From NCBI RefSeq assembly GCF_000143415.4, contig NW_003314338.1:198501-262500 (forward strand): a DNA stretch of 64,000 bases, given 5' to 3'. The position numbers and the translations under genes are program-made. Source of the stretch: Selaginella moellendorffii (lineage: Eukaryota; Streptophyta; Lycopodiopsida; Selaginellales; Selaginellaceae). The notes under the pieces were generated by a model. The model was given only the letters and a program-made list of their open reading frames with translations, had not been told where the DNA came from and did not search any database. Positions 32,174 to 44,712 of the stretch are shown piece by piece (within the stretch, counting starts at the first letter, position 1; each line of letters starts with the position of its first letter).

Positions 32174-35100
32174 TGAGTGACTAATTTTTCCATTCTACTT
32201 TAGTCACTTAACCGCACCTCAGACCACTTGGATGAGTCTCACTCACAACCTCCATAAGCCCTATTCTGGACTTGGGTATGCTAGTCTTTTGCTCCTATCT
32301 TTGCCAAGTCTTTTCACTTGACAAGTCTGTGATCATGCATGAACTCTTCTATGCTTGGCCCCATGGGCCACCCTTTTTGAAGTTAGCACCTTCAACTAGG
32401 GGATTTATTCCCTTGACTCGCCAATCTTGCTTATCAAGTGTGACATGGTTTATGCATAAGCGTGAAAGTCCTTAACCATTGACTTTTGTTCAAAGCCCTC
32501 TCTTTGAACACTTGGGAACTACTTCCCCAACCTTGATAGCCTCACCTTATAGGTAGCTTTAAGACCACACTTCTGTTGTGCCACTCTGATTTTGTGCACT
32601 CTAGGAACCATTTACACTTGGCTTTCTAGGTACTTATCTACCCAGAATTGTCTTCGGGAACCTTCAAGGAACTTTGTTCTTTAGTTTGCTAAGGCTTCTC
32701 CTTCGCAAGCTCTCTACTCACCATATGGTCTAACATGGATAATTCCACATTTTAGACTCTTCATGGCATTGTGGTTGCTAGTAGCAATATCCTTGAGCAC
32801 CCTCTTGATTCTCCACTCCCAACTTGCATAACCACCGTTGGTTATGCCCTTCGATTTCTATGGTTCAGTTCCATCCCAATACTATTTGCCTTTTGGCCTC
32901 TTGTGTTTCCTTTAGTTATTCTCCTCCAGACTAGGAACATAGCTTTGCACCTTCTACCATGCCTTAACAAGTATTTATAGGGATGAACCTACCCAATAGC
33001 TTAGGGAGTGGTTCCTCAATCTGGGCATGCTCACTTTATAATCCCACACACCAGAATTAATATTGCTACTTATGGGCCTCTATATGCCTATCACTAGCTT
33101 TGCTAAAATCCCATTTTTGGCTTTGTCCAAATTGGGTAGACAGATTTCTCCCGTCTCCAGAGCCTTGGACATTTGAATAACACCTTCTATCTGTCATTTG
33201 CTAGGGACTTAATCCCTTGGGCTTTATCTAATGCCCTCGTGACACCAAACACCACTTCCTGGTGTTCTAAAGTGTTTGGGTGTCCCGATGATGGCCTTCT
33301 TTGGCAATGAGCATTCCCTTTACGACATTGACTTACTATTTCGCAACATAAACAGTTTCTCCCCCATAAGGGTATATCTAACTTCCTTATCCCTATAAGA
33401 AGTCTTAGGTAGTTACCAATTTAACTAATTATTTTGCACCTTTTGCTTAGTTGCCTCATAGTTGTCAAGTCCTACAACTCTTTGCTGGTGCTTCCACACC
33501 TCCATCATTATTTGGGTCATCACACTCTAATCACATGCCTTCTAGCTTAGGCTATGCCATTCCCATTTCCATTGGGATTCCCTTGGTAAGGGGTTCTCAT
33601 GAACCCACCAACATAACCTCAAGGTATCACACTTTGGCACATTTGGGGTTTCCACACCATCGGCTCCATGAGCCTATCTTTATGACACATTTACTTGTGT
33701 CTAGGTCTTTTGCCAAAACCAATACGGTTGTCTCTCATACCAACTATCTATTAGGATTGCACCATAGAGTTCATGCACAACTTTGTGTCAAAGTTGTCTT
33801 CTTCTGGGAAACTCTTTCCCATGACTTTAGCATGGCACCTTTTGCCATCGATGAGATACACACTATTCTCATGCTTGGATCTTAAGATCCTCCCCATCCT
33901 TCGTGCGGCAGCACACACCTCAGTTCAAATGCTCCCATCAATCCCTTAGGATTATTTTTTAACTCTATTGGAGTCATCTAGCTCTTTGGACTTTGCTAAT
34001 CCGACAACCTATGAGGTCCTACTTTTGAGGTACCAGCTCACTAGAATACAACTTCTTGTATTCGCATCTTACTCACAAAGACCATATTTGCAAGTGTCAC
34101 TCCAACACTTGATGTTGTTCCCTAGGGCAACCTTTTGCCCCTTAGGACTACTTGTCCATATAATGAGAATACCAACTCATCCTCTAAGTACATCCCCAAC
34201 TCCTTGGGGTTTTCTAGCATTTATCAAGGGTAGCCTTGAGTACCATTTTGAGGACTTGTGCCCTTTTCGGTATTTGACCCTCCACGGTCATTAATTCTGG
34301 TCTCAAATTCATGAGCATTAGCTTCAATTTCAAAAGGGTATTCTTGTGACTCCTTTATTGTTTTGGAGTCTGCATCTTTCCCCTGATCCCAACTATAGTT
34401 GTTTACCACAACTATATTAGCCCGTTTGCTACATCAAACGCTCATCTGGATCACATCCTCAACTCTCTGAGGAAACCCTTATACTATTCCCAAGATCCTA
34501 AAGTCATTCCATTATTAGCCCTTTTCCATCCACCACATTGCGCACAAGTTCACACATGAACTTGAGTGGAGAGCCATGTTTTCCTGACTTGCTACTCCTA
34601 AAGGAAACACCCACTTCTAGGACCTTCCGATGCCAACACAAGTGGTGATATACTTGACCACCAATAAAAGTCAAACTAAGGAACACCTCTGATACCAAGT
34701 TATGAGTGACTAATTTTTCCATTCTACATTAGTCACTCAACCGCACCTCCAACCACTAGGAGGAGTCTTACTCACAACCTCCATAAGCCCTATCCTGGAC
34801 TTGGGCATGCTAGCCTTGAGAATGGCATCCCCGCCACTCAACCTTTACACTTGGCCCAAGTGCTCCACATGTCTGATCCCATGACTGACACCCCAATGTA
34901 CCATTGACATATCAACCCGTTACGCTAAGGCTATGCCCATTCACCTTGGTCACATCGGTGGTCCGACACCACCTATATTACAATCCCATCTCTCAAAGAC
35001 TAGGTTATCCATTCGTGAATGATCACCCCAGATCCACTCCTTAGCATCCTTAGGATGCTCACAAACATGGGGAATAGCCTTCCCCAACATCCCTTTTACA

Positions 35101-35516
35101 GTCTCCACCAAGTCCCTTTTTGCCCATGGCCGTGTTCCCCAACACTGCCACTGGATCAAGGCCCATAGGCCTGACCACTAAGTCCCACGGTCCTCTAGGA
35201 CTTCCTCACCACCCAATTGTATCCTTGGTCACTACCCCAGAGGACTACTCTTCTTCCTTTCCACAGTATGGGCCTTTGGGACAACATTTCGGAACACCGT
35301 GGCCCTACACAGGCCTCATGGGTACTCTCCCCACCTTCCACCTATGGGTGCTCTACCCATAGGTGTAGAGCGAGGTTTTGTTGAGCCACACTTGGTATCC
35401 AAGTAGGTAGTGCCACCCACACTTGGACTGGGAGCATCGGCCAGTCAATCTCTCCGGGGACCTAGAGCTGGCCCTTGAACACTTCACCAAGCTACCCCAC
35501 TTGTCGGTCTGTCTCC
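32174..35516 (-). mobile_element. Truncated LARD element, minus orientation
   Basis: It has a short 3' LTR remnant (32174-32287, starting TGAGTGACTAATTTTTCC), an internal region shortened by deletion (32288-34702) and a 5' LTR (34703-35516) that breaks off inside the LTR. The primer site TGGTATCAGAGG lies at 34686-34697. It sits in the RNase H region of the gypsy element. At 35516-35520 it meets an LTR of opposite orientation. Confidence 0.65.
34686..34697 (-). other. Primer-binding site of truncated LARD element
   Basis: Reverse complement of CCTCTGATACCA gives TGGTATCAGAGG, one base off the Met-type site, next to the LTR start at 34703. Confidence 0.6.
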
Positions 35517-36620
35517 CAAGAGACTGGGAACGGGACCGGGACCGAAACCGAGCCCGAGGCCGAGACCAAGCCCGAGCACGAGTCCAAGTTCGATTCCGAG
35601 TCCGAGTCCGAGTTCGAGTCTGAGAGGGTGAAAGCCCAAAGCGTTTGTCTCCCAGACCCTGGGGGGTTTCGTGAGCTCCAAAAGTATAGTGAGGGGGAGG
35701 ACTGCAGTGGAGCCAGTTTGGCCAGGAAGGGCCAGTTTGGCCTAGGAAGGCTGTGCTCAGTGTTGGGTGATGAGCTGCCCACTGGGAAGTCCAAGACTAG
35801 AGTGAACATAGACCGACAAGCGGGGTAGCTTGGTGAAGTGTTCAAGAGCCGGCTCTAGTTCCCCCGGGAGATTGACTGGCCGATGCTCCCAGTCCAAGTG
35901 TGGGTGGCACTACCTACTTGGATACTAGGCGTGGCTCAACGGAACCTCGCTCTAAGCCCATGGCTAGAGCACCCAAAGGCAGAAGGCGGGGAGAGTACCC
36001 AGGTGGCTCGCATAAGGCCACAGTGTTCCAAAGTGTTGTCCCAAAGTCCCAGACTGTGGAAAGGAAAAGGAGCAATTCTTTGGTGTGGTGGCAAAGGATA
36101 CGGTCACATGGTGAGGAAGTCCCAGAGGACCATGGGACTTAGTGGTCAGGCCTGTGGGCCTCGATTCGGTGGCAGTGTTGGCAAACTCGGCCAAGGGCAG
36201 AAAGGGACTTAGTGGGGACAGACAGAGGGATTTTGGGGAAGGCTGTTCCCCTTGTTGGTGGGCATCCTAAGGATGCTAAGGAGTGGATCTGGGATGACCA
36301 CTCACGGATGGTTGCCCCAGTCTTTGAGAGACAAGACTGTGTTGCAAGTGGTATAGGACTACCAGTGCGGCAAAGGTGATTGGGCATGGCCTTAGCATAA
36401 CAGGCTGCTATGTCGGTGGTACCTTTGAGTGTCGGTCATGGGATCGGACACGTGGAGCACTTGGACCAGGTGCAAGGGTGGAGTGGCATGGATGCCATTC
36501 TTGGGGCTAGCAAATTCCAAGTCCTTAATTGGACTTAAGGAGGTTGTGAATGAGACTCCTCCAAGTGGTCGGAGGTGTGGTTAAGTGACTAAAGTAGAAT
36601 GGAAAATTTAGTCGCTTACA
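34703..36620. repeat. Large inverted repeat made of two truncated LTRs
   Basis: Left arm 34703-35516 is a minus-orientation LTR; right arm about 35811-36620 is the same stretch in plus orientation. The centre (35517-35810) is plus-orientation LTR sequence with GACCGG/GAGTCC repeats. Arms are about 0.8 kb and clearly related but not identical, so this is either an old palindrome or two separate insertions. Confidence 0.55.
35520..36620 (+). mobile_element. Truncated LARD LTR, plus orientation (first of the chain)
   Basis: Runs from inside the minisatellite through GAGAGGGTGAAAGCCC to the LTR end GTCGCTTACA. The primer site TGGTATCGGAGC follows at 36624-36635. Confidence 0.65.
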
Positions 36621-37478
36621 ACTTGGTATCGGAGCTGTTCCTTAGTTTGACTCTTATTGGTGGCCAAGTATATCACCACTTGTATTGGGATTGGAAGGTC
36701 CTAGATATGGACCTATCCTCGAGGAGTAGCATGTTGAGAGGACATGGCTCTCCACTCAAGTTCATCCGTGAACTTGTGCACGATATGGTGGATGGAAAAA
36801 GGGCCAGTAAGGGAACGACTTTGGGATCTTGGGAACAGTATAAAGGTTTCCTTAGAGAGCTGAGGATGTGATCCAGATGAGCGTTTGACACAGCAAACGA
36901 GCTAATGTAGTTGTGGTAAATAACTACAGTTGGGATCACGGGGAAGATGCAGACTCCAAAACAAAAAAGGAGTCACAAAATTACCCTCGTATAGTTGAGG
37001 TTGGTGCTCATAACTTTGAGACCGGAATTGATGACCATGGGAGGTCAAATACAGAAAAGGACGCTTGAAATGGTAGCCGGGGCTACCTCTAATAAATGTT
37101 GGAACAACCCAAGGAATTGGGGGTGTACTCAAAGGATGAGTTGGTGTTCTTATCACATGGACAAGTGGTCCTTAGGGGCAAAAGGCTGCCCAAGAGAACA
37201 AATCAAGTGTCAGAGTAACACTTGAAAAGATGGTCCTTGTGAACAGGACTTGAATACAAGAAAGTTATATTCAAATGAGCTGGCACCTCAAAAGTAAGAC
37301 CTTATAGGTCGGGGGATTAGCAAAGTCCAAAATGCTGGATGACTCAAGTGGAGTCAGGGAATGGTTCTAAAGGATTACTAGAAGCATTTGGACTGAGGTG
37401 TATGCTACCCCATGAGGTATGGGGAGAATCATAAGAATCAAGTATGAGAACAGAGGGTATCTCATTGATGGCAGAATT
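36621..37478 (+). mobile_element. Internal fragment between two LTRs (about 3 kb deleted)
   Basis: Holds the first part of the LARD internal region. It jumps at GATGGCAGAA (37476) straight to the next LTR start, where other copies continue with ATGGCAAAATGTGCCAT. Confidence 0.6.
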
Positions 37479-39290
37479 GTGAGACACAAAATCCCTAGGC
37501 CCCAAAGTGGAGCCGGAAGGGTGCCACGTGGTAGTGGCCGAAGCGAAAGCCAAACGAGCGTAATATGTTTGGACTAAAAGCTCTGACTTGGAACTTTAAA
37601 AGCGGGAGTGGAACTCCCAACAAAGTGCTCTCAAGGAACAAGCACAAAGCGAGCAAAAAGTGAGGCTCCAAAATGGGACCCAAAAGGACCAACACATGAC
37701 ACATGGAAGTGTCCGACATGGAGTCCGAAGTGGAGTCCGAGATGGAGTCTGAGGTGGAGTCCGAGATGGACCGAGACAAAGTCCGAGATGGAGTCCGAGA
37801 TGGACCGAGACGGAGTCCGAGATGGAGTCCGAGATGGACCGAGACGGAGTCCGAGATGGAGTCCGAGGTAGAGTCCGAGATGGAGTCCAAGGTAGAGTCC
37901 GAGATGGAGTCCGAGATGGAGTCCGAAGTGGAGTCTGAGATGGAGTCCGAGGCGGAGTCCGAGATGGACCAAGATGGAGTCCGAGATGGACCGAGACGGA
38001 GTCCAAGATGGAGTCCGAGATGGACCGAGACGGATTCCGAGATGGAGTCCGAGATGGACCGAGACGGATTCCGAGATGGAGTCCGAGATGGACCCGAGAT
38101 TGAATCCGAGATGGAGTCCGAGAAGGACCCAAGATGGAGTCCGAGGTCAAGACCGAGACTGGGACCGAGACCGGGACTGAGACCGAGACCGAGATCGGGA
38201 CCGAGACCGAGCTTGAGGCGGAGGCCGAGACTGAGCCCGAGCCCGAGTCCGAGTCTGAGTCCAAGTCCGAGTCTGAGTCCGAGTTCAAGTCTGAGAGGGT
38301 GAAAGCCCAAAGCATTCGTCTCCCAGACCCTGGGGGTTTGGTGAGCTCCAAAAGTATAGTGAGGGGGAGGATTGCAGTGGAGCCAGTTTCGCCAAGAAAG
38401 GCCAGTTTGGCCCAGGAAGGCCAGACCCAGTGTTGGGTGATGAACTGACCACTGGGAAGTCCAAGACTAGAGTGAATACAGACCAACAAATGGGGTAGCT
38501 TGGTGAAGTGTTCAAGAGCCGGCTCTAGTTCCCCTGGGAGATCAATTGGCCGATGCTCCTAGTCCAAGTGTGGGTGGCACTACCTACTTGGATACTAGGC
38601 ATGGCTCAATGGAACCTTGCTCTAAGCCCATGGCTAGAGCACCTAAAGGCGAAAGGCGGGGAGAGTACCCACAGGGCTCACATAGGCCAATGGTGTTCTG
38701 AAATGTTGTTCCGGAGTCCCAAATGGGGGAAAGGAGGAAGAGTAGTCCTCTAGTGTAGTGACTAGGATATAGTCACATGGTGAAGAAGTCCCGAAGGACC
38801 ATGGGACTTAGTGGTCGGGCCTGTAGGCCTTGATCAAGTGGCAGTGTTGGCGAACATGGCCATGGACAGAAAAGGGACTTGGTAGGAACTAGCGAAGGGA
38901 TATTGGGGAAGGCTATTCCCCAGGTCTGTGGGCATCCTAAGGATGCTGAGGAGTGGATCTGGGATGACCACTCGTGGTCGGATGGCCCAATCTTGGAGAG
39001 ACGGGTTTGTGATGCAAGTGGTATTGGACCACTAGTGTGGCAAAGGTGAATAGGCATGGCCTTAGCGTAACGAGCCAATATGTCAGTAGTACCTTTGGGT
39101 GTCGCTCTTGGGACTGGACACGTGGAGCACTTGGATTAAGTGCAAGGGATGAGTGGCATGGGTGCCATTCTCGGGGCTAGCAAGTGCCAAGTTCTTTATT
39201 GGACTTAAGGAGGTTGTGAATGAGACTCCTCCAAGTGGTTGAAGGTGTGGTTAAGTGACTAAAGTAGAATGGAAAAATTAGTCGCTTACA
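37479..39290 (+). mobile_element. LARD LTR, complete, plus orientation
   Basis: 1812 bp, start TGTGAGACAC, end GTCGCTTACA, minisatellite at 37705-38290. The primer site TGGTATCGGAGC follows at 39294-39305. Confidence 0.75.
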
Positions 39291-41305
39291 ACTTGGTATC
39301 GGAGCTGTACCTTAGTCCGACTCTTATTGGTGGCCAAGTATATCACCGCTTGTATTGGAATCGGAGGGTCCTAGATATGGACCTGTCCTCGAGGAGTAGC
39401 ATGTCGAAAAGGCATGGCTCTCCACTCAAGTTCATGCATGAACTTGCGCACGATGTGGTGGATGGAAAAAGGGCCAGTAAGGGAACGACTTCGGGATCTT
39501 GGGAACAGTATAAAGGTTTCCTCATAGAGTTGAGGATGTGATCTAGATGAGCGTTTGACTTTGCAAACTGGCTAATATAGTTGTGGTAAACAACTATAGT
39601 TAGGATCACGGGAAAGATAAAGACTCCAAAACAATAAAGGAGTCACAAGATTATTCTCATATAGTTAAGGTGCGTGCTCATGAATGTGAGATCAGAAGTA
39701 ATGACCGCGGGAGGTCAAATACGGAAAAGGACACAAGTCCTTGAAATAGTAGCCAGAGCTACCTCTAATAATGCTAGAACAACCCAAGGAGGTGGGGGTG
39801 TACTTAGAGGATGAGTTGGTATTCTCATCACATGGACAAGTGGTCCTAAGGGGCAAAGGTTAGCCCGAAGAAAATCATCAAGTGTCAAAGTAACACTTGC
39901 AAAGATTGTCCTTGTGAGTAGGACATGAATACAAGAAGTTGTATTTTAGTGAGTTGGCACCTCTAAGACTGAGACCTCGGAGGTTGTTGGATTAGCAAAG
40001 TCTAAAATTCTGGATGACTCAAGCGGAGTCAGGGAATGGTCCTAAGGGATTGGTTGAAGCATTTGGACTGAGGTGTATAGTGCCCCATGAGGTATGGGGA
40101 GGATCATAAGATCCAAGTATGAGAACAGTAGGTATCTCATTAACGGCAAAATGTGCCATACTAAAGTTGTGGGAAAGATGTTCCTAGAAAAAAACAACTT
40201 TGGCCCAGAGTTGGGTGCAAGCACTATGGTGCGGTGCTAATAGATAGTTAGCATGAGGAACAACTATATTGGTCTTGGCAAAGATCTAGACACTAATAAG
40301 TAGTGTCATAAGGGTAGGCTCGTGGGGCCAATGGTGTGGAGACACCAAATGTGCCAAGGTGTGATACCTTGAAGTTATCATGGTGGGTTCATAAGAACCC
40401 CTTACCAAGGGAATTCCAAGGGAAGCGGGAAAGGCATGGCCTAAGCTGGAAGGCATGCGGTTGGAGTGTGGTGACCCAGATAATGATGGAGGTGTGGAAG
40501 CACCAAGCAATGAGTTGTAGGACTTGACAGCTATGGGGCAACTAAGCAAGAGGTGCAAGATAATTGGTTAAACGGGTAGAAGGTAGCTACCCAAGACTTC
40601 TTAATGGCATAAGGAAGTTAAATATACTCTTACGGGGGATAAATTGCTTATGTTGCGATATAGTAAGTCAATGTCGTAAAGGAGAATGCTCATTGTCAGG
40701 AGGCCATCATCGGGACACCCAAACACTCTAGAACACCAGAAGGTGGTGTTTCATGTCGCAAGGGCAATAGATAAGGCCCAAGGGACTAAGTCCCTAGCGA
40801 ATGATGGATAGAAGGTGCTATCCAAATGTCCAAAATTGTGGAGATAGGAGAAGACTATCTACCCAAATTAGACAAAGCCAAAAATGAAATTTTGGCAAGG
40901 CTAGTGATGGGCATGTAAAGGCCCATAAGCAGCAACGTTAACCCCGGTGTGTGGGATTATAAGGTGAGCATGCCCAAGATTGAGGAACCACTCCCTAGGC
41001 TATCGGGTAGGTTCATCTTGAACAATACTTGCTAAGGCATAGTAAAATGTGCAAAGCTATCCTCCTAGTTTGGAGGAGAATAACCAAAGGAAACATATGA
41101 GGCCAAAAGGCAAGTAGTATTGGGATGGAACTGAACCATAAAAATCGAAAGACATATCCAACGATGATTATGCAAGTTGGGAGTGGAGAATCAAGAGGGT
41201 GCTCGAGGATGTTGTTGCTAGCAACCGTGATGCCATGGAGAGTCTAAAATATGGAATTGTCCATGTTAGACTATATGGCAACTATAAAGCTTCCGAAAAG
41301 CGGGG
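39291..41305 (+). mobile_element. LARD internal region, truncated at its 3' end
   Basis: Follows the order of the intact internal region for about 2 kb, to the CAACTATAAAGCTT position. It then joins abruptly to the middle of an LTR near 41300 at AAGCGGGGACCGACAAGCGGGG. Confidence 0.6.
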
Positions 41306-42112
41306 ACCGACAAGCGGGGTAGCTTGGTGAAGTGTTCAGGAGCCGGCTCTAGTTCCCCCGGGAGATCGACTGGCCGATGCTCCCAGTCCAAGTGTGGGTG
41401 GCACTACCTACTTGGATACCTGGTGTGGCTCAACGGAACCCGCTCTAAGCCCATGGCTAGAGCACCCAAGGGCAGAAGGCGAGGAGAGTACCCAGGTGGC
41501 TCGCGTAAGGCCACGGTGTTCCGAAATGTTGTCCCAAAGGCCTAGACTGTGGAAAGGAAGAGGAGCAGTCCTCTGGGGTAGTGACCAAGGACACAGTCGT
41601 GTGGTGAGGAAGTCCCAGAGGACCATGGGACTTAGTGGTCGGGCCTGTGGGCCTCGATCCAGTGGCAGTGTTGGCAAACACGGCCAGGGGCAAAAAGGGA
41701 CTTGGTAGGAATTGACAAAGGGACTTTGGGGAAGGCGATTCCCCAGGTCTGTGGGCATCCTAAGGATGCTAAGGAGTGGATCTAGGATGACCACTCGTGG
41801 ACCGATGGCCCAGTCTTGGAGAGACGGGATGGTGATGCAAGTGGTATTGGACCACTAGTGCAGCAAAGGTGAATGGGCATGGCCTTAGCGTAACGGGCCG
41901 AGATGTCAGTGGTACCTTTGGGTGTCGGTCTTGGGACCGGACACGTGGAGCACTTGGACCAGGTGCAAGTGTTGAGTGGCATGGATGCCATTCTTGGGGC
42001 TAGTAAGTCCAAGTCCTGAATTGGACTTAAGGAGGTTGTGAGTGAGACTCCTCCAAGTGGTCGAAGGTGTGGTTAAGTGACTAAAGTAGAATGGAAAAAT
42101 TAGTCGCTTACA
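41306..42112 (+). mobile_element. LARD LTR, 5' truncated
   Basis: Contains only the LTR part after the minisatellite, starting at GACCGACAAGCGGGG and ending TCGCTTACA. The primer site TGGTATCGGAGC follows at 42116-42127. Confidence 0.65.
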
Positions 42113-43142
42113 ATTTGGTATCGGAGCTGTTCCTTAGTCCGACTTTTATTGGTGCTCAAGTATATCACCACTGGTGTTGGCAATGGAAGGTCCAAGAAGT
42201 GGGCCTATCCTTGAGGAGTAGCAGGTCGGGAAGACATGGCTCTCCATTACAGTTCATGTGTGAACTTGTAGACAAGGTGGTGGATAGAAAAGGGGCCAAT
42301 AATGGAACGACTTTGGGATCTTGGGAACAGTGCAAGGTTTTCCTCATTGAGTTGAGGAGGTGATCCAGATGAGCATTTGACTCAGCAAACGGGCTAATGT
42401 AGTTGGGGTAAACAACTATAGTTGGGATCACGGGGAAGATAGAGACTCCAAAAACAATAAAGGAGTCACGAGTTTATCCTCACATGGTTGAGGCTGGTGC
42501 TCATGAAGGTGAGACCGGAATGGATGACCGTGAGAGGTCAAGTATGGATGAGGACACGAGTCCTGGAAATGGTAGCCGGGGCTACCTCTCATAAATGCTG
42601 GAACAACCCAAGGAGTTGGGGGTGTATTAAGTGGATGAGTTGGTATTCTCATCACATGGACAAGTAGTCCTAAGGGGTAAAGGTTGCCCCCAGGGAACAA
42701 AATCAAGTGACAGAGTAACACTTGTGAAAATAGTCCCTTTGAGTAGGACAGGAATGCAAGAAGTGTATTCCAGTGAGCTAGTGCCTCACAAGTAGGACCT
42801 TACGGGTCAATGGATTAACCAAGTCCAAAACTGCTAGACGACTCAAGTAGAGTCAAGGGATGGTCCTAGAGGGACTGATAGAAGCATTTGGATTGAGGTG
42901 CGTTGTACCCCACAAAGGATGGGGGGGGATCATAGGATCCAAGGATGAGAACAGAGAGTATCTCATCGATGGCAAAATGTGCCATGCTAAAGTTATGGGA
43001 AAGGTGTTCCCAAAAGAAAACAACTTTGACATAAAGTTGTGTGTGACCTCTATGGGGCAGTGCTAACGGATGGTTGGCATGAGAAAGAGCGGTGTTGGTC
43101 TTGGCAAAGACTTAGACACGAAAGGGAAATGTCATAGAGGTA

Positions 43143-43226
43143 GGCTCGTGGAGCCAATGGTGTGGAGACACCAAATGTGCCAAGGTGTGATACCTTGAGG
43201 CTATGATGGTGGGTTCATGAGAACCC
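43143..43226 (+). repeat. Four consecutive perfect stem-loops in LARD internal region
   Basis: GGCTC/GAGCC (43143-43155, loop 3), GGTGT/ACACC (43159-43172, loop 4), CAAGGT/ACCTTG (43181-43197, loop 5) and GGGTTC/GAACCC (43211-43226, loop 4) follow each other within 84 bp. Illustrates the hairpin-chain organisation seen along the whole internal region. Confidence 0.8.
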
Positions 43227-44637
43227 CTTGCTAAAGGAATCCCAATGGAAATGGGAATGGCATAGCCTAAGCTGCAGAGCATGTAGTTGGAGTGTGGTGA
43301 CCCAGATAATGATGGAGGTGTGAAAGCACCAAGCAATGAGTTGTAGGACTTGACAACTATGAGGCAACTAAGCAAGAGGTGCAAAATAACTGGTTAAACG
43401 GGTAGAAGGTAGCTACCCAAGACTTCTTAATAGCATAAGGAAGTTAGATATACCCTTACGGGGGATAAGTTGCTTGTGTTGCGATATAGTAAGTCAATGT
43501 CATAAAAGGAAATACTCATTGTCAAGAGAGCCATCATTGGGACACCCGGACACTCTAGAACACCAGAAGGTGGTGTTTGATGTCGCGAGGGCAATGGATA
43601 AAGCCCAAGGGACTAAGTCCCTAGCGAATGATGGATAGAAGATGCTATCCAAATGTCCAAGGTTGCCGAGACAGGAGAGACTGTCTACCCGAGTTGGACA
43701 AAGCCAAAAATGGAATTTTGGCAAGGCTAGTGATGGGCATGTAAAGGCCCATAAGCAACAATGTAATCCCAGTGTGTGGGATTATAAGGTGAGCATACCC
43801 GGATTGAGGAACCACTCCCTAGGCTATTGGGTAGGTTCATCCCTAAAAATACTTGCTAAAGCGTGATAGAAAGTGCAAAGCTATCCTCCTGGTCTGGAGG
43901 AGAATGACCAAAGGAAAGGTGTGAAGCCAAAAAGCAAGTAGTAAGGGGATAGAACCAAACCATAGGAATCGAAGGGCATAACCAAGGTTGGTTATGCTAG
44001 CTGGGAGTGGAGAATCAAGTGGGGGCTCGAGGGTGTTGCCGCTAGCAACCGTGATGCCATGGAAAGTCTAAAATATGGAATTGTCCATGTTAGACTATGT
44101 GGCATTTTGAAGGCTTGCAAAAAGGGAGGCCTTAGCAAGCTGAGGGACAAAGTTCCTTCAAGGTTCCCAAAGACGATTCTAGGTAGCTTAGTACCTAGAA
44201 AGGCCAAATGTAAATGGTTCATGCAACGCGCGAAATCAGAGTGGCGCAGCAGAAGCGTGGTCTTGAAGCTTGCCATGAGGCAAGGCTATCAAGGTTAGGG
44301 AAGTAGTTCCCGAGTGTTCAAAGAGAGGGCTTTGAACGAAAGTCGATGGTCAAGGACTTTCACGCCTATGCAGGAACCATGTTACAGTGGTCGGAGGACT
44401 TGCCAAGCGAGATTGGCACGTCGGGGGAACAAATACCCTAGTTGAAGGTGATAACTTCAAAAAGGGTGGGCCATAGGGCCGAGCATGGAGGAGTCCATGC
44501 ATGATCACAGACATGTCAAGTGAGAGGACTTGGCAGTGTGGAGGAACTAGGTTCCTAAGCTGTGATCTGTAGCGCGCTTTAAAAATAGGTTGGTGCACCG
44601 GCGTGGGGAGTCACACCAGGCATCTTGTGTGATGCCA

Positions 44638-44657
44638 TCCGTAGATGCATATACGGA
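44638..44657 (+). other. Stem-loop just before the T-arm-like hairpins
   Basis: TCCGTA and TACGGA pair around an eight-base loop. Its position relative to the following T-arm-like hairpin recalls an anticodon arm. Confidence 0.45.
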
Positions 44658-44712
44658 GGTTGGGTTCGAGTCCCGACCCTCTAGTGCTTGGGTTCGAGTC
44701 CCAAATCACTAG
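44656..44712 (+). other. Tandem T-arm/B-box-like hairpins (copy 2)
   Basis: Hairpin one (44656-44681) is GAGG + TTGGG, loop TTCGAGT, CCCGA + CCCTC with one bulge. Hairpin two (44681-44712) is CTAGTG + C + TTGGG, loop TTCGAGT, CCCAA + AT + CACTAG. B-box sequence GGTTCGAGTCC occurs at 44663-44673 and 44691-44701. Stem length (5) and loop length (7) equal those of a tRNA T-arm. Confidence 0.7.
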
